The translations under genes were made by a program, and so were the position numbers. Below, piece by piece: positions 18,084-25,266 of a stretch of DNA of 57,584 nt. The notes beneath the pieces are model-generated. The model worked only from the letters and a program-made list of their open reading frames with translations. It was not told the origin of the DNA and made no database searches. Numbering within the stretch: the stretch's first letter is position 1; every line of letters starts with the position of its first letter. This DNA is from Streptomyces sp. 130 (lineage in GTDB: Bacteria > Actinomycetota > Actinomycetes > Streptomycetales > Streptomycetaceae): the NCBI RefSeq assembly GCF_007096885.1, contig NZ_VJNO01000043.1:1-57584 (forward strand), given 5' to 3'.

Positions 18084-18695
18084 ATGGCGGCCATGTGGGA
18101 ACAGTGGGGGACCGTAGTCGCCGCACTCATCGGCTTCGGCGGCGTGTTTGTTGGCCTCTTGATTGGCCGTCGGCAGGTGACGGACCAGGCCAAGGTTGAG
18201 CACGAGCAGTGGCTTCGTGGGCAGCGTCAAGAGGCATTCGCGCGACTTCTCGATGACTGGGAGACGGCGGTGCGGGCGATGAACGAGGTCATTGATGATG
18301 AGGAGAGGCACCGGCGCGCCGAGGAGCGGGGCCACGATTGGGATACAGAGATCGTTCCTGCGATCAGGGAGGCCGTAGCACAGCCCTGGCGACAGGTGTG
18401 GCGGTCGGTGGAGCGCGTCGAACTACTCGGTCCGCCAGCAGCGGTCCGCGCTGCCTTCAACATGTACGAAGTAGGAGGAAACGCCGTGTCGGCCCTCCTG
18501 GACTTCAGGCACCCGTGGCCGCATGTCGAGCGTGTAAATGCGGCACGGTCTTCTGCGGATATGGCCCGCCGCGACGCCGTTCCGGTGATTGCGCAGGTGC
18601 TGCGGGAGGCGCCAAGTCCCCGCAGCCGGCGCGGCCGCTTCTCGCGAACGCAGGCCGTCCGGGGGCGGCTACTGAGCCGTCCTGAACAGGAGTAG
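18084..18695 (+). CDS. Single-pass membrane protein downstream of the jet operon (203 aa)
   Basis: One N-terminal hydrophobic segment (TVVAALIGFGGVFVGLLIG, about residues 9-28) is followed by a long charged helical region (QRQEAFARLLDDWETAVRAMNEV). The latter resembles the cytosolic coil of many actinobacterial membrane-anchored proteins of unknown role. ATG 18084 or 18093 could start it; neither has a good ribosome site. The gene lies 79 bp after jetD on the same strand. An accessory role is possible, but nothing in the sequence shows it. Confidence 0.6.
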   Translation: MAAMWEQWGTVVAALIGFGGVFVGLLIGRRQVTDQAKVEHEQWLRGQRQEAFARLLDDWETAVRAMNEVIDDEERHRRAEERGHDWDTEIVPAIREAVAQPWRQVWRSVERVELLGPPAAVRAAFNMYEVGGNAVSALLDFRHPWPHVERVNAARSSADMARRDAVPVIAQVLREAPSPRSRRGRFSRTQAVRGRLLSRPEQE

Positions 18696-18750
18696 GCCCC
18701 GGAGCAGGGGGCGCGATGCGCTTTGACCAGGGGCAGCTGGCTGTTCTACG

Positions 18751-19001
18751 GCCTACGCCAACGACTTGGCGTCCGAGCGCTCGCTGGTCGCGGTCACTGC
18801 GAAGACCAACCGGTCGAAGTCCGACCAGGCCCCGGGGACGTGGATGCCGCCCGCCTCATCCGCGGCCTGCACCTACCTCGTCGACTGACCGCCACGAGGC
18901 TGCGCTGGGGGCTGTCCGCCGACGAAGCCGAGCAGAAGGCGCTGCTCGAACGGGCCGAGTCGTGCGCCGACTCCACGGTCAGGTACGAAAAGGCCTCGTA
19001 G
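18751..19001 (+). pseudogene. C-terminal fragment of a secreted HNH (DUF1524-type) nuclease, frameshifted
   Basis: The first frame reads AYANDLASERSLVAVTAKTN, RSKSDQAPGTWMPP and CTYLVD, then TGA. Restoring one G (GACTG to GACTGG) continues WTATRLRWGLSADEAEQKAL to the stop at 18999-19001. This matches the C-terminal half of actinobacterial HNH family proteins with a NRSKxDxxPxxW core. The signal peptide and the HH region (usually DIDHMVPL) are absent, so it is a dead fragment. A second, shorter fragment of the same family lies at 48780-48868. Confidence 0.7.
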
Positions 19002-19155
19002 ACGAGGGTCCTTCCCTCTGAACGGGGCCGCGCCGCCGGGGCGGCTCCGTGGTGCGGTGCCGCACGCATCCCAGACGCACCACCACACCGCGCCGGCCGC
19101 CGCGGCGACCGGGCGGACTCTTCTATCACCGACCCCCTTGACCGCGACCTGATCG

Positions 19156-19713
19156 TCAGCCGAAACCGCCTGTGTCAAGGACCGCCTCCGCCTGCTGCTG
19201 GGAGCGGGCGCCGTCCTTCTCGTTCAGCTCCAGGTCGCTGGTCACGGCGACCAGTTCCTCCGCCGAGGCCATGACCGGCATGGTGCCGCGCAGCCGTACG
19301 CCGTGCAGCGCGCTGATGAGCTCGCCGCTGACCTCCCACGCTTGGAGGAGCTGGCCCAGCAGCAGCTTGTGCGCACGGCTCGTCTCGCGCTGCAGGTGGG
19401 AGAATCGGAACGCGTAGCTGAACGAGTGCGTCGAGGGCGTCAAGCAGCCGCCGGTATGCCTCCGCCCGGTCTTCCTTGCTGCCCAGCCGGGGCACGCCCG
19501 TGGGCCGGTAGCGCCCGATGAGTGCGGAGGCCACGCTGCCCTTAGAGGTCGTTTTTATCTAATGTTTCATCCCGATATGGGATGTTATGTGGTCTTCTTC
19601 GTGGCGGCGCAGGGCGCGTTTCTCGACGCCTGCCGGGAGGACCTGTCGTACGCCACAAAGCGGTGGCATCGGTACAAGGAGCGCCGTTTCCTGCGGCAGC
19701 AGACCAGCCGCTG
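19156..19713. pseudogene. Broken paralogue of the 7145-7678 gene with internal inversion
   Basis: On the minus strand from 19534 there is ALIGRYRPTGVPRLGSKEDR. A frameshift near 19430 then gives FSHLQRETSRAHKLLLGQ, ELISALHGVRLRG and SQQQAEAVLDTGGFG, ending at 19156. The missing C-terminus is on the plus strand, at about 19596-19713, as AAQGAFLDACREDLSYATKR and ERRFLRQQTSR. In the intact paralogue these two parts are contiguous. A segment of about 0.4 kb has therefore been flipped. The junction (19540-19590) is AT-rich and includes the palindrome CATCCCGATATGGGATG. Confidence 0.75.
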
Positions 19714-19801
19714 ACGGGCGCCCGGCGGCAGCGTCGGCCTGGCACAGGGCGCGCCGCCGAGACCATCCGGGGCGAAGAGGAAGCGGCCCCCGCAGACGTC
19801 T

Positions 19802-19945
19802 GAGATCTCGCCGTGCCTGACCGAGCACATCAATCGGTTCAGGGGCTACTCCACTCACGAGATCGGGATCGCCACGGAAGCCTTCGACACCTGCTTCGGC
19901 GTCGACTTCAGCACCCTGGATGAGGAGCGGGCTCCGGCTCCCTGA
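19802..19945 (+). pseudogene. Probable Tn3-family transposase C-terminal remnant
   Basis: The frame reads SEISPCLTEHINRFRGYSTH, then EIGIATEAFDTCFGVDFSTL and a stop. The ISPxxTEHINRFGxY pattern resembles the last 50 residues of Tn3-type transposases in actinobacteria. No upstream catalytic region is present. This is recall-based and only moderately certain. Confidence 0.4.
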
Positions 19946-19969
19946 CTGGGGTACGGGCCGGTTGGCATC

Positions 19970-20083
19970 ATGAGGGCCATGGACGTGACGAGCGAGCTCA
20001 CCGAGGACGAGCTGAACGACCGGCTCAGAGACGACGGCCGCCCCGTCGGAGGCGAGGACGACAAGTACCAGCGGTTGCGGTGA
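19970..20083 (+). CDS. Possible small acidic protein (37 aa)
   Basis: MRAMDVTSELTEDELNDRLR, then DDGRPVGGEDDKYQRLR and a stop. The composition looks like real helical protein, but the ORF is short, has no clear ribosome site and sits among decayed genes. It may itself be a fragment. Confidence 0.3.
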   Translation: MRAMDVTSELTEDELNDRLRDDGRPVGGEDDKYQRLR

Positions 20084-20170
20084 ACATGCCGGGCACCCGG
20101 GCGGGGCCGTCACCCTCCTCTCCCGGGTGCCCGGAGCGTACGGGTTCGCGCCCGCGGTAGCAGGGCCGGA

Positions 20171-21241
20171 TCAGTCCCGGTCCTCCTGGAGTTTCAGCAT
20201 CTCGAAGAAGCCTCCGGCCTGGTCGATCAGCTCGTCGTAGGTGCCCGTTTCCGAGATCCGGCCCTGGTCGAGGACGATGATCCGGTCGGCGAGGCGGGTG
20301 TTGGCCAGCCGGTGTGTGATGAACACCGTGGCCCGGCCTGCAGCGAGGGCCTTGAGGCGGGTGTAGATCCGGTGTTCGGCGCGGGCGTCGAGTGCGGCGG
20401 TCGGCTCGTCCATCACGAGGACGGGGGCGTCGCGGTGGAAGGCTCGGGCGACCGCGACGCGTTGCCACTGCCCGCCGGACAGGTCGTGTCCGCCCCACCA
20501 GGAGCGGGCCAGTGACGTGTCCAGCCCGTGTGGGAGGGCGGCGATGACGCTGTCGGCGCCGGCTGCCTCGGCGGCAGGGTGTACGGCGGTGTCGCCTTCG
20601 GGGCGGGGCTGGCCGAGGGTGATGTTCTCGCGGGCGGCCAAGGGCCAGCGGGTGTAGTCCTGCGGGACGAGCGCGACCTGGGCGAGCACTCCGGCCGGGT
20701 CGGCGTCCGCCAGGTCCACCCCGTCCCACCGCACCGACCCACTGGTGGGGAGGAACAGGCCGGTCAGGATGCGGGCGAGGGTGCTCTTGCCGGCGCCGTT
20801 CTCGCCCACGAGGGCGATGACCACGCCGCGCTTGAGGTCCAGGTCGATGCCGTCGAGCGCGGGCGCGTTGGCACCGGGATACGTGAAGGAGACGCCCTCG
20901 GCGGTGATGACCTGCGGCCCGTCCTCGGCGACGGTCGCGGTGCCGCGACGGGTCGTCCACGGCTTGGCCACGGCCAGGAAACGGGCCCAGTCGCCCAGGG
21001 ACAGCGAGGTACGGAACAGCCGAGCCCCCGCCCGCACCGTCGTGGCGAGCGCCGCTCCCGAGGTCCGCACCGCCAAAGCGGCGGTCCCCGCGACCGCGAG
21101 CTCCATGCGGCCACTCGCCACCAGGAGCACGAGCACGGCCCACGTGACGACGGTGCCCACCGCGGTGAGCGCGTCACCGACGCCTTGGACCACCAGGGCC
21201 TGCCGGGTCGCCTTGAGCTGTTCGGCCTCCAGGCGGCCAGA
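20171..21241 (-). pseudogene. ABC exporter (fused permease-ATPase) truncated at the 5' end
   Basis: The ATPase half is complete: Walker A GENGAGKST, Q-loop LVPQDYTRW, signature LSGGQWQRVAVARA, Walker B VLVMDEPTAALD and the switch His in VFITHRLAN. Upstream only the last two or so membrane helices remain (GVGDALTAVGTVVTWAVLVLLVA, and AVAGTAALAVRTSG). A normal subunit of this type is about 580-620 aa; here about 350 aa are native. The open frame continues to 21355, but those residues are translated CRISPR repeats. The gene was cut near 21241 beside the CRISPR relic. Confidence 0.75.
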
Positions 21242-21250
21242 GACGAATCG

Positions 21251-21401
21251 GGGACCGTCCCTGCGCGCGCGGGGCTGCATCACGCCCCCGCCGGGGCGAT
21301 CTGCCCGGTGTGGGGACCGCCCCCGCGTGCGGGGCTGCACGACCACGGACACCAATACGTCGTCATCGACTCGGGACCGTCCCTGCGCGCGGGGGCTGCA
21401 C
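21251..21401. CRISPR. CRISPR relic: three degenerate repeats, two 32-nt spacers
   Basis: Repeats start at 21251, 21313 and 21373, all GGGACCG...GCGGGGCTGCA(C/T). Repeat 1 carries a 2-nt GC slippage (30 nt); repeats 2 and 3 are 28-29 nt. Both spacers (21281-21312 and 21341-21372) are exactly 32 nt, as in type I-E arrays, and the repeats resemble the I-E repeats common in Streptomyces. No cas genes are in the window. The repeats differ at several positions, so the array is probably inactive. Confidence 0.8.
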
Positions 21402-21771
21402 TCGCTGGCCTGCAGCGCAGCGTTCAGAACATGGCCGACGTGCCCACTTTCACCGATTGCGACAAACGCCCTATAGCTACAGCGAGGTGCCCGCGTTGGG
21501 ACGGGTGGCTCGGTTTCCCGGCCACGGTGACCTGCCTGTGTGGGGCAAGGCCTGCCTGCTTCCGTCTCCGAACGCGGAGGGTTTCCTGCCCTTGCCGCAT
21601 GCGGCTGGTGCAGTCCACAGACGCTCTACTCCCCCATCCAGGGGACGAGGCCACCTCGCAAGGAGGGAGCCAGGACTCGAACATAGCTGAATGCTCCGAT
21701 TTCAGCCTTAAAGGACACAAGCAAACTTTCCAGGGCAATCGTTGTCAGTGGTGGATGTCAGGCTCCACCTC
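21402..21771. other. Gap between CRISPR relic and tnpB
   Basis: No convincing gene. The stretch 21680-21760 is AT-richer (GATTTCAGCCTTAAAGGACA) and probably contains the left end of the TnpB element and its promoter. I cannot define the exact element end. Confidence 0.3.
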
Positions 21772-23175
21772 ATGACCATCAGCGAGAACACCACGACCAT
21801 CGTCGTCCGCGAGCCACTGGACCCCACCCCCGAGCAGGTGCTCGTCCTGAAGCGCTACGCGAACGCCTCCCGCGCGAGCTTCAACTTCGCCTACGGGCTC
21901 AAGCACGAGGCGCAGCAGCGGTGGGTGCGGGGCCGGGACCGGTTGGTGTCGGAGGGGCTGAGTCGGGAGGAGGCGGACCGGAGGGCTCCGATGGTGTTTG
22001 TGCCGCGGGGGTCGGATGTGCAGCGGATCTTTCTCGCGGTCCGGGAGCAGCCGCTGGCGGGGCCGCTTCGGGAGGGGGAGAGCGAGCATCGGCGGATGTT
22101 CCGGTGGTGGGCGGGGGTGAACGCGATCGTGTGTCAGCAGGCGTTTCGGGATGCGGATACGGCGTTCGCGAACTGGCGCAGCTCCGGTCGGCGTGCCGGG
22201 GAGGGGGTGGGGTATCCGCGGCCGAAGCGGGTGGGGCGGTGTAGGGATTCGTTCCGGATGACGAGTGTGCGGCTGGTGGGGTCGGATCTGCGGCATGTGC
22301 GGATCGGTGGGGAGAAGGACCCGGCCGGTCAGCGGGCGTTGATCGTGCGGTTGCACCGGCCGGCGCGGCGGCTGGCCCGGGCGATGGCCCGGGGCGGGGT
22401 GGTGAAGATGGTGACGGTCGCGCGTGAGGGCAGTCAGTGGTGGGCCTCGTTCAACGTCCGCATCGTCCTCCCGCCGCCCGCCCAACCGTCCCGTCGGCAG
22501 AGAGAGGCCGGGACGGTGGGGGTCGACCTGGGGGTGGCGGTGTTCGCGGCGACGTCGGAGCCGGTCCTCACGGCCGCCGGCAAGGAGCAGCTGTTCGTCA
22601 ACCCACGTCATCTGGACAACGCGCGCCGGCAGCTGCACAAGTGGCAGCGGCGGATGGCCCGGCGTCATGTGAAGGGGCTGCCGGCGCATCGTCAGAACGC
22701 GGGGTGGCGGGAGGCCCGGGACCAGGTCGCGCACCTCATGGGGCTGGTCGCGCAGCGGCGTGCTTCGACCCAGCACCTGCTGTCCAAGCAGTTGGTCACG
22801 CAGTTCGAGCACGTGGCGCTCGAAGACCTGCGGGTGAAGAACATGACCCGTACGGCGCGCGGCACCATCGAGGCGCCGGGGCGGAACGTGGCGGCGAAGG
22901 CGGGGTTGAACCGGGCGATCCTGGACGTCGGGTTCGGGAAGATCCGGCGTCAGATCGAGTACAAGGCGAAGTGGCACGGCGTGACGGTGACCGCGGTCAA
23001 CCCTGCCTACACCTCGCAGACCTGTCACCGGTGCGGGCACGTCGACCGCAAGAGCCGCCGTACCCGCTCCCTCTTCGAGTGCACCCGGTGCGGACACGTC
23101 ACCCACGCCGACATCGGCGCCGCCCACAACATCAAGCACCGTGCCCTCGCCCCGGACGCCAACGAAGCTCGCTAG
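21772..23175 (+). CDS. tnpB: TnpB, RNA-guided nuclease of IS200/IS605- or IS607-type elements (467 aa)
   Basis: All catalytic parts are present. RuvC-I is GVDLGVAVFA (Asp at residue 252), RuvC-II is VALEDLRV (Glu 351) and RuvC-III is HADIGAAHNI (Asp 447). A Cys4 zinc ribbon (CHRCGHVD and CTRCGH) lies between II and III. ATG 21772 is chosen; an in-frame TTG at 21742 is less likely. No tnpA lies beside it, so it is a lone TnpB. TnpB uses a guide (omega/reRNA) transcribed from the 3' end of its own gene and the right end of the element. The stop is immediately followed by the interrupted small gene on the other strand, so the right end must lie within a few bases of 23176. Confidence 0.9.
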   Translation: MTISENTTTIVVREPLDPTPEQVLVLKRYANASRASFNFAYGLKHEAQQRWVRGRDRLVSEGLSREEADRRAPMVFVPRGSDVQRIFLAVREQPLAGPLREGESEHRRMFRWWAGVNAIVCQQAFRDADTAFANWRSSGRRAGEGVGYPRPKRVGRCRDSFRMTSVRLVGSDLRHVRIGGEKDPAGQRALIVRLHRPARRLARAMARGGVVKMVTVAREGSQWWASFNVRIVLPPPAQPSRRQREAGTVGVDLGVAVFAATSEPVLTAAGKEQLFVNPRHLDNARRQLHKWQRRMARRHVKGLPAHRQNAGWREARDQVAHLMGLVAQRRASTQHLLSKQLVTQFEHVALEDLRVKNMTRTARGTIEAPGRNVAAKAGLNRAILDVGFGKIRRQIEYKAKWHGVTVTAVNPAYTSQTCHRCGHVDRKSRRTRSLFECTRCGHVTHADIGAAHNIKHRALAPDANEAR

Positions 23176-23280
23176 GACTGCGTGAACGGCGGCCTCCGCG
23201 GCGGCCAGGGCCTCCTCCTCGTCCTCCCACAGCTCGAACGGAACGTCATCAGGAGACCCGGAAGGCAGGTGCGAGATCAT
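23176..23280 (-). pseudogene. Small acidic gene cut by the TnpB element
   Basis: ATG 23280 has a strong ribosome site (GGAGGA, 5-nt spacing). It reads MISHLPSGSPDDVPFELWED, then EEEALAAAEAAVHA, after which the frame passes into the antisense of tnpB. The native C-terminus is gone, which places the insertion within this gene near 23176. The function is unknown. Confidence 0.55.
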
Positions 23281-23401
23281 CACACTCCTCCAACCGCTGG
23301 AAGCAGCCGTAAGCCACCCCCAGGCCCGCCGTCTCTACCTGGTCTTGGCCTTCCTGGCGCTCGCGTTCCCGGGCCTCGTGCTCGCGGGCGCGGTGCTGGG
23401 G

Positions 23402-23626
23402 TCAGGGGTGAAAGCGGCAGGTCTGCCAGCGTCGGCCGGTCCGGCTGATGAGCCCGAGCTCCTCCAGGCGCCCGAGCTGGTAGGCGACCGAGCTCGTGCT
23501 CGACAGGCCGACCCTGGCACCGATCCACCGGATCGAGGGCCCCTCTCCGTGCTCGGCGATCCACTCCCCCACCACGCTCAGGACCGCTTCCTGCCGCAGC
23601 GACAACCCGGTGGCCCGGCGACTCAC
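23402..23626 (-). CDS. LexA-type winged-helix DNA-binding protein without protease domain (74 aa)
   Basis: GTG 23626 is preceded by GGGAG at 9-nt spacing. The sequence SLRQEAVLSVVGEWIAEHGE, then IGARVGLSSTSSVAYQLGRL and EELGLISRTGRRW, matches the LexA N-terminal DNA-binding domain (three helices plus wing). The C-terminal Ser-Lys protease domain of LexA is absent, so this is a stand-alone regulator rather than SOS LexA. Similar short LexA-DBD proteins are common on actinobacterial mobile DNA. It is upstream of, and codirectional with, the gene cut by TnpB. Confidence 0.75.
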   Translation of the reverse strand: MSRRATGLSLRQEAVLSVVGEWIAEHGEGPSIRWIGARVGLSSTSSVAYQLGRLEELGLISRTGRRWQTCRFHP

Positions 23627-23693
23627 GCCGATCGCTCCCTGCGTGGCCAGGAGGCGGGCCGCCGGGCGCCGGGTCGCCCGTAAGGCCGGTGCC

Positions 23694-23813
23694 TCAGCGC
23701 CGTGCGTCGCCGGGTGCGAGGAGGCAGGTCAGCTCGGAGATCGCCCTGTGGAAGAGCTTGAAGTAGCGGCGGACGTTCTCCGGATTCTGGCGCCGGGACT
23801 TCGCCATCAGCAT
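23694..23813 (-). pseudogene. C-terminal remnant of a tyrosine integrase
   Basis: The frame reads MAKSRRQNPENVRRYFKLFH, then RAISELTCLLAPGDARR and a stop at 23694. The pattern SRHKNPxxxxRYxKPxxEAxxExTxLL is the tail of actinobacterial tyrosine recombinases, with Tyr in RRYFK at the catalytic position. Only about 37 residues remain; the upstream frame is not integrase-like. Confidence 0.5.
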
Positions 23814-24375
23814 GGCACCTTGTACACCGAGCGATGCGCGCCGTCGGCCGGCAGCTGGCCGAGCTCCGCGAGCGAATCGGCCTTCCGCCCGGTGAGTACG
23901 CCGCCGATCCGGACCGGGGCACGGCGAGCGACCGCTCGCATCGCCGATGCTGCCTCGGAGGCCCGAGCGGCAGGGTCTCGGGCCCGGATACCGAGGCATC
24001 CGAATCCCTCCGAGCCGCACGGTGACGCCGGGGCGCTGTGGGCGGTCAGGTCGCATGACCGGGTACGGGTGCGGCCGGAAGCGGCCCAAGTACGGACCGG
24101 TACCCCTCTACCGTACGGGGCTGACAACCGGCTTGCTTTGGGCGGAACTTCGAATCGCCGCTCTCCTACACGTGTGCGTACGCCGAGCTCGCCGGCGCGC
24201 AGCGCCAGCCGGAAGCCCTCGGCGCGGTGACCAGCACACCTCGCCTCTTGAAGATGTCTGCTGCAGCCCCCACCCCACCGCCACCACTCGATAGGGTGAA
24301 CTGGCCGAGGGCCGCCTCGGCCCTCGGCACCCATCAGGTGCGGTGTGGGTGTCCTGGGACGAGCAGGGGGTTCGG
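23814..24375. other. Gene-free gap with one hairpin
   Basis: I see no convincing coding frame. A 10-bp perfect hairpin (GCCGAGGGCC/GGCCCTCGGC, 24304-24328) sits about 47 bp before the nuclease gene start and may end upstream transcription or act in its leader. Confidence 0.45.
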
Positions 24376-25266
24376 GTGACGGACGTTTCGCCCGTGCAGG
24401 CGCTGACCCGAGCGACGGCCGTTGGTGGGCGGGTGGCCGACCTGGTGAAACGGGAGCCCAAGGGAGAAGATCAGACGTGCCCCTGGGAACTCGTCGTGAC
24501 CCTCAGCGAGAGCACCGGGGATCGCGCCGCCGCCGCGTGGATCATCGCCGACGAGATCATGCGGGAACGTACCGGCGGGCGTGCCCCGACCTACGGAAAG
24601 TGGCTCGCAGCCACTTTGAGCGGCTCGCAGCTGACCGGGAAGGATCGCGTACTGGTGAAGGCCTTCGCGGAACCCGTCTTCGAAGCGGTGGCCGCGAAGA
24701 AGGACGGCAACCACGGACTGGCTGGGTACGTCGGTGAGTGGCTCTGGTATCTGCTGCTCCGCGACCTGCCCGAGGATCCGGCGCGCAGTGTGGAGATCCT
24801 CGGACCGCCGAAGGCCGCCGTGAACGACGGGGGCAGCGACGGACTCGTCGTCTACCGGGAGCGTGCAGGGGCATGGGGCTTCTCCTTCCGTCTGTGGGAG
24901 ATGAAGAAGTACACCGGGCAGGCTGGTGACCCGGGTGGGGCGATCCGCAAGGGCTGGACGCAGCTCAGCAGCAAGGGGGCGACCTACCTGGGGATGCTCT
25001 CCCGGGGCGACAAGCTGCTCCGTGATGACACCCGGGAGTTCGTGGGCAGTCTGGCCGAGCAGTGGGTCGAGGAGGAGGAGTCGGCAGGTGCCGGTGTGAG
25101 CGTCGCGCTGAATGCCACGGCGATCCCGACCAAGGCCTTCCACCTCGCGCACGAGCACTTCACCACCCACAAGCACCCCGGTGCGCTGCAGGGCTTGGTG
25201 GTGGCGATCGATGATCTTGAGGGTTTCGCACATGAGGTGAGGGAGTACGTGTGGACCGCACTCTAG
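24376..25266 (+). CDS. HamA-like (DUF1837-type) PD-(D/E)XK nuclease (296 aa)
   Basis: Probable effector of a Hachiman-like system. The PD-(D/E)XK pattern is visible: LAGYVGEWLWYLLL (Glu near residue 118), NDGGSDGLVVY (Asp near 156) and FRLWEMKKYTG (Glu-x-Lys near 175). A C-terminal helical part ends EGFAHEVREYVWTAL. GTG 24376 has AGGGGG 5 nt upstream and is preferred over the in-frame GTG 24343. It overlaps the helicase gene by 16 bp, so the two are translated together. Assignment to HamA rests on the fold pattern and the partner; another nuclease-helicase defence pair remains possible. Confidence 0.6.
   Translation: MTDVSPVQALTRATAVGGRVADLVKREPKGEDQTCPWELVVTLSESTGDRAAAAWIIADEIMRERTGGRAPTYGKWLAATLSGSQLTGKDRVLVKAFAEPVFEAVAAKKDGNHGLAGYVGEWLWYLLLRDLPEDPARSVEILGPPKAAVNDGGSDGLVVYRERAGAWGFSFRLWEMKKYTGQAGDPGGAIRKGWTQLSSKGATYLGMLSRGDKLLRDDTREFVGSLAEQWVEEEESAGAGVSVALNATAIPTKAFHLAHEHFTTHKHPGALQGLVVAIDDLEGFAHEVREYVWTAL

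Noticed and set aside
19970..20083. Toxin-antitoxin component
   Set aside because: It is short and acidic, but there is no partner gene, no ribosome site and no recognisable motif.
21772..23175. Considered a Cas12-type effector because a CRISPR relic lies next door
   Set aside because: At 467 aa with the TnpB zinc ribbon and no extra domains it is a plain TnpB; the nearby repeats are type I-E-like with 32-nt spacers.
21745..23283. 512-aa minus-strand frame opposite tnpB
   Set aside because: Only its first ~35 codons (the interrupted small gene) look native; the rest is antisense of the TnpB coding sequence.
23402..23626. Full LexA/SOS repressor
   Set aside because: Only the DNA-binding domain is present; no self-cleavage site or Ser-Lys protease region follows.
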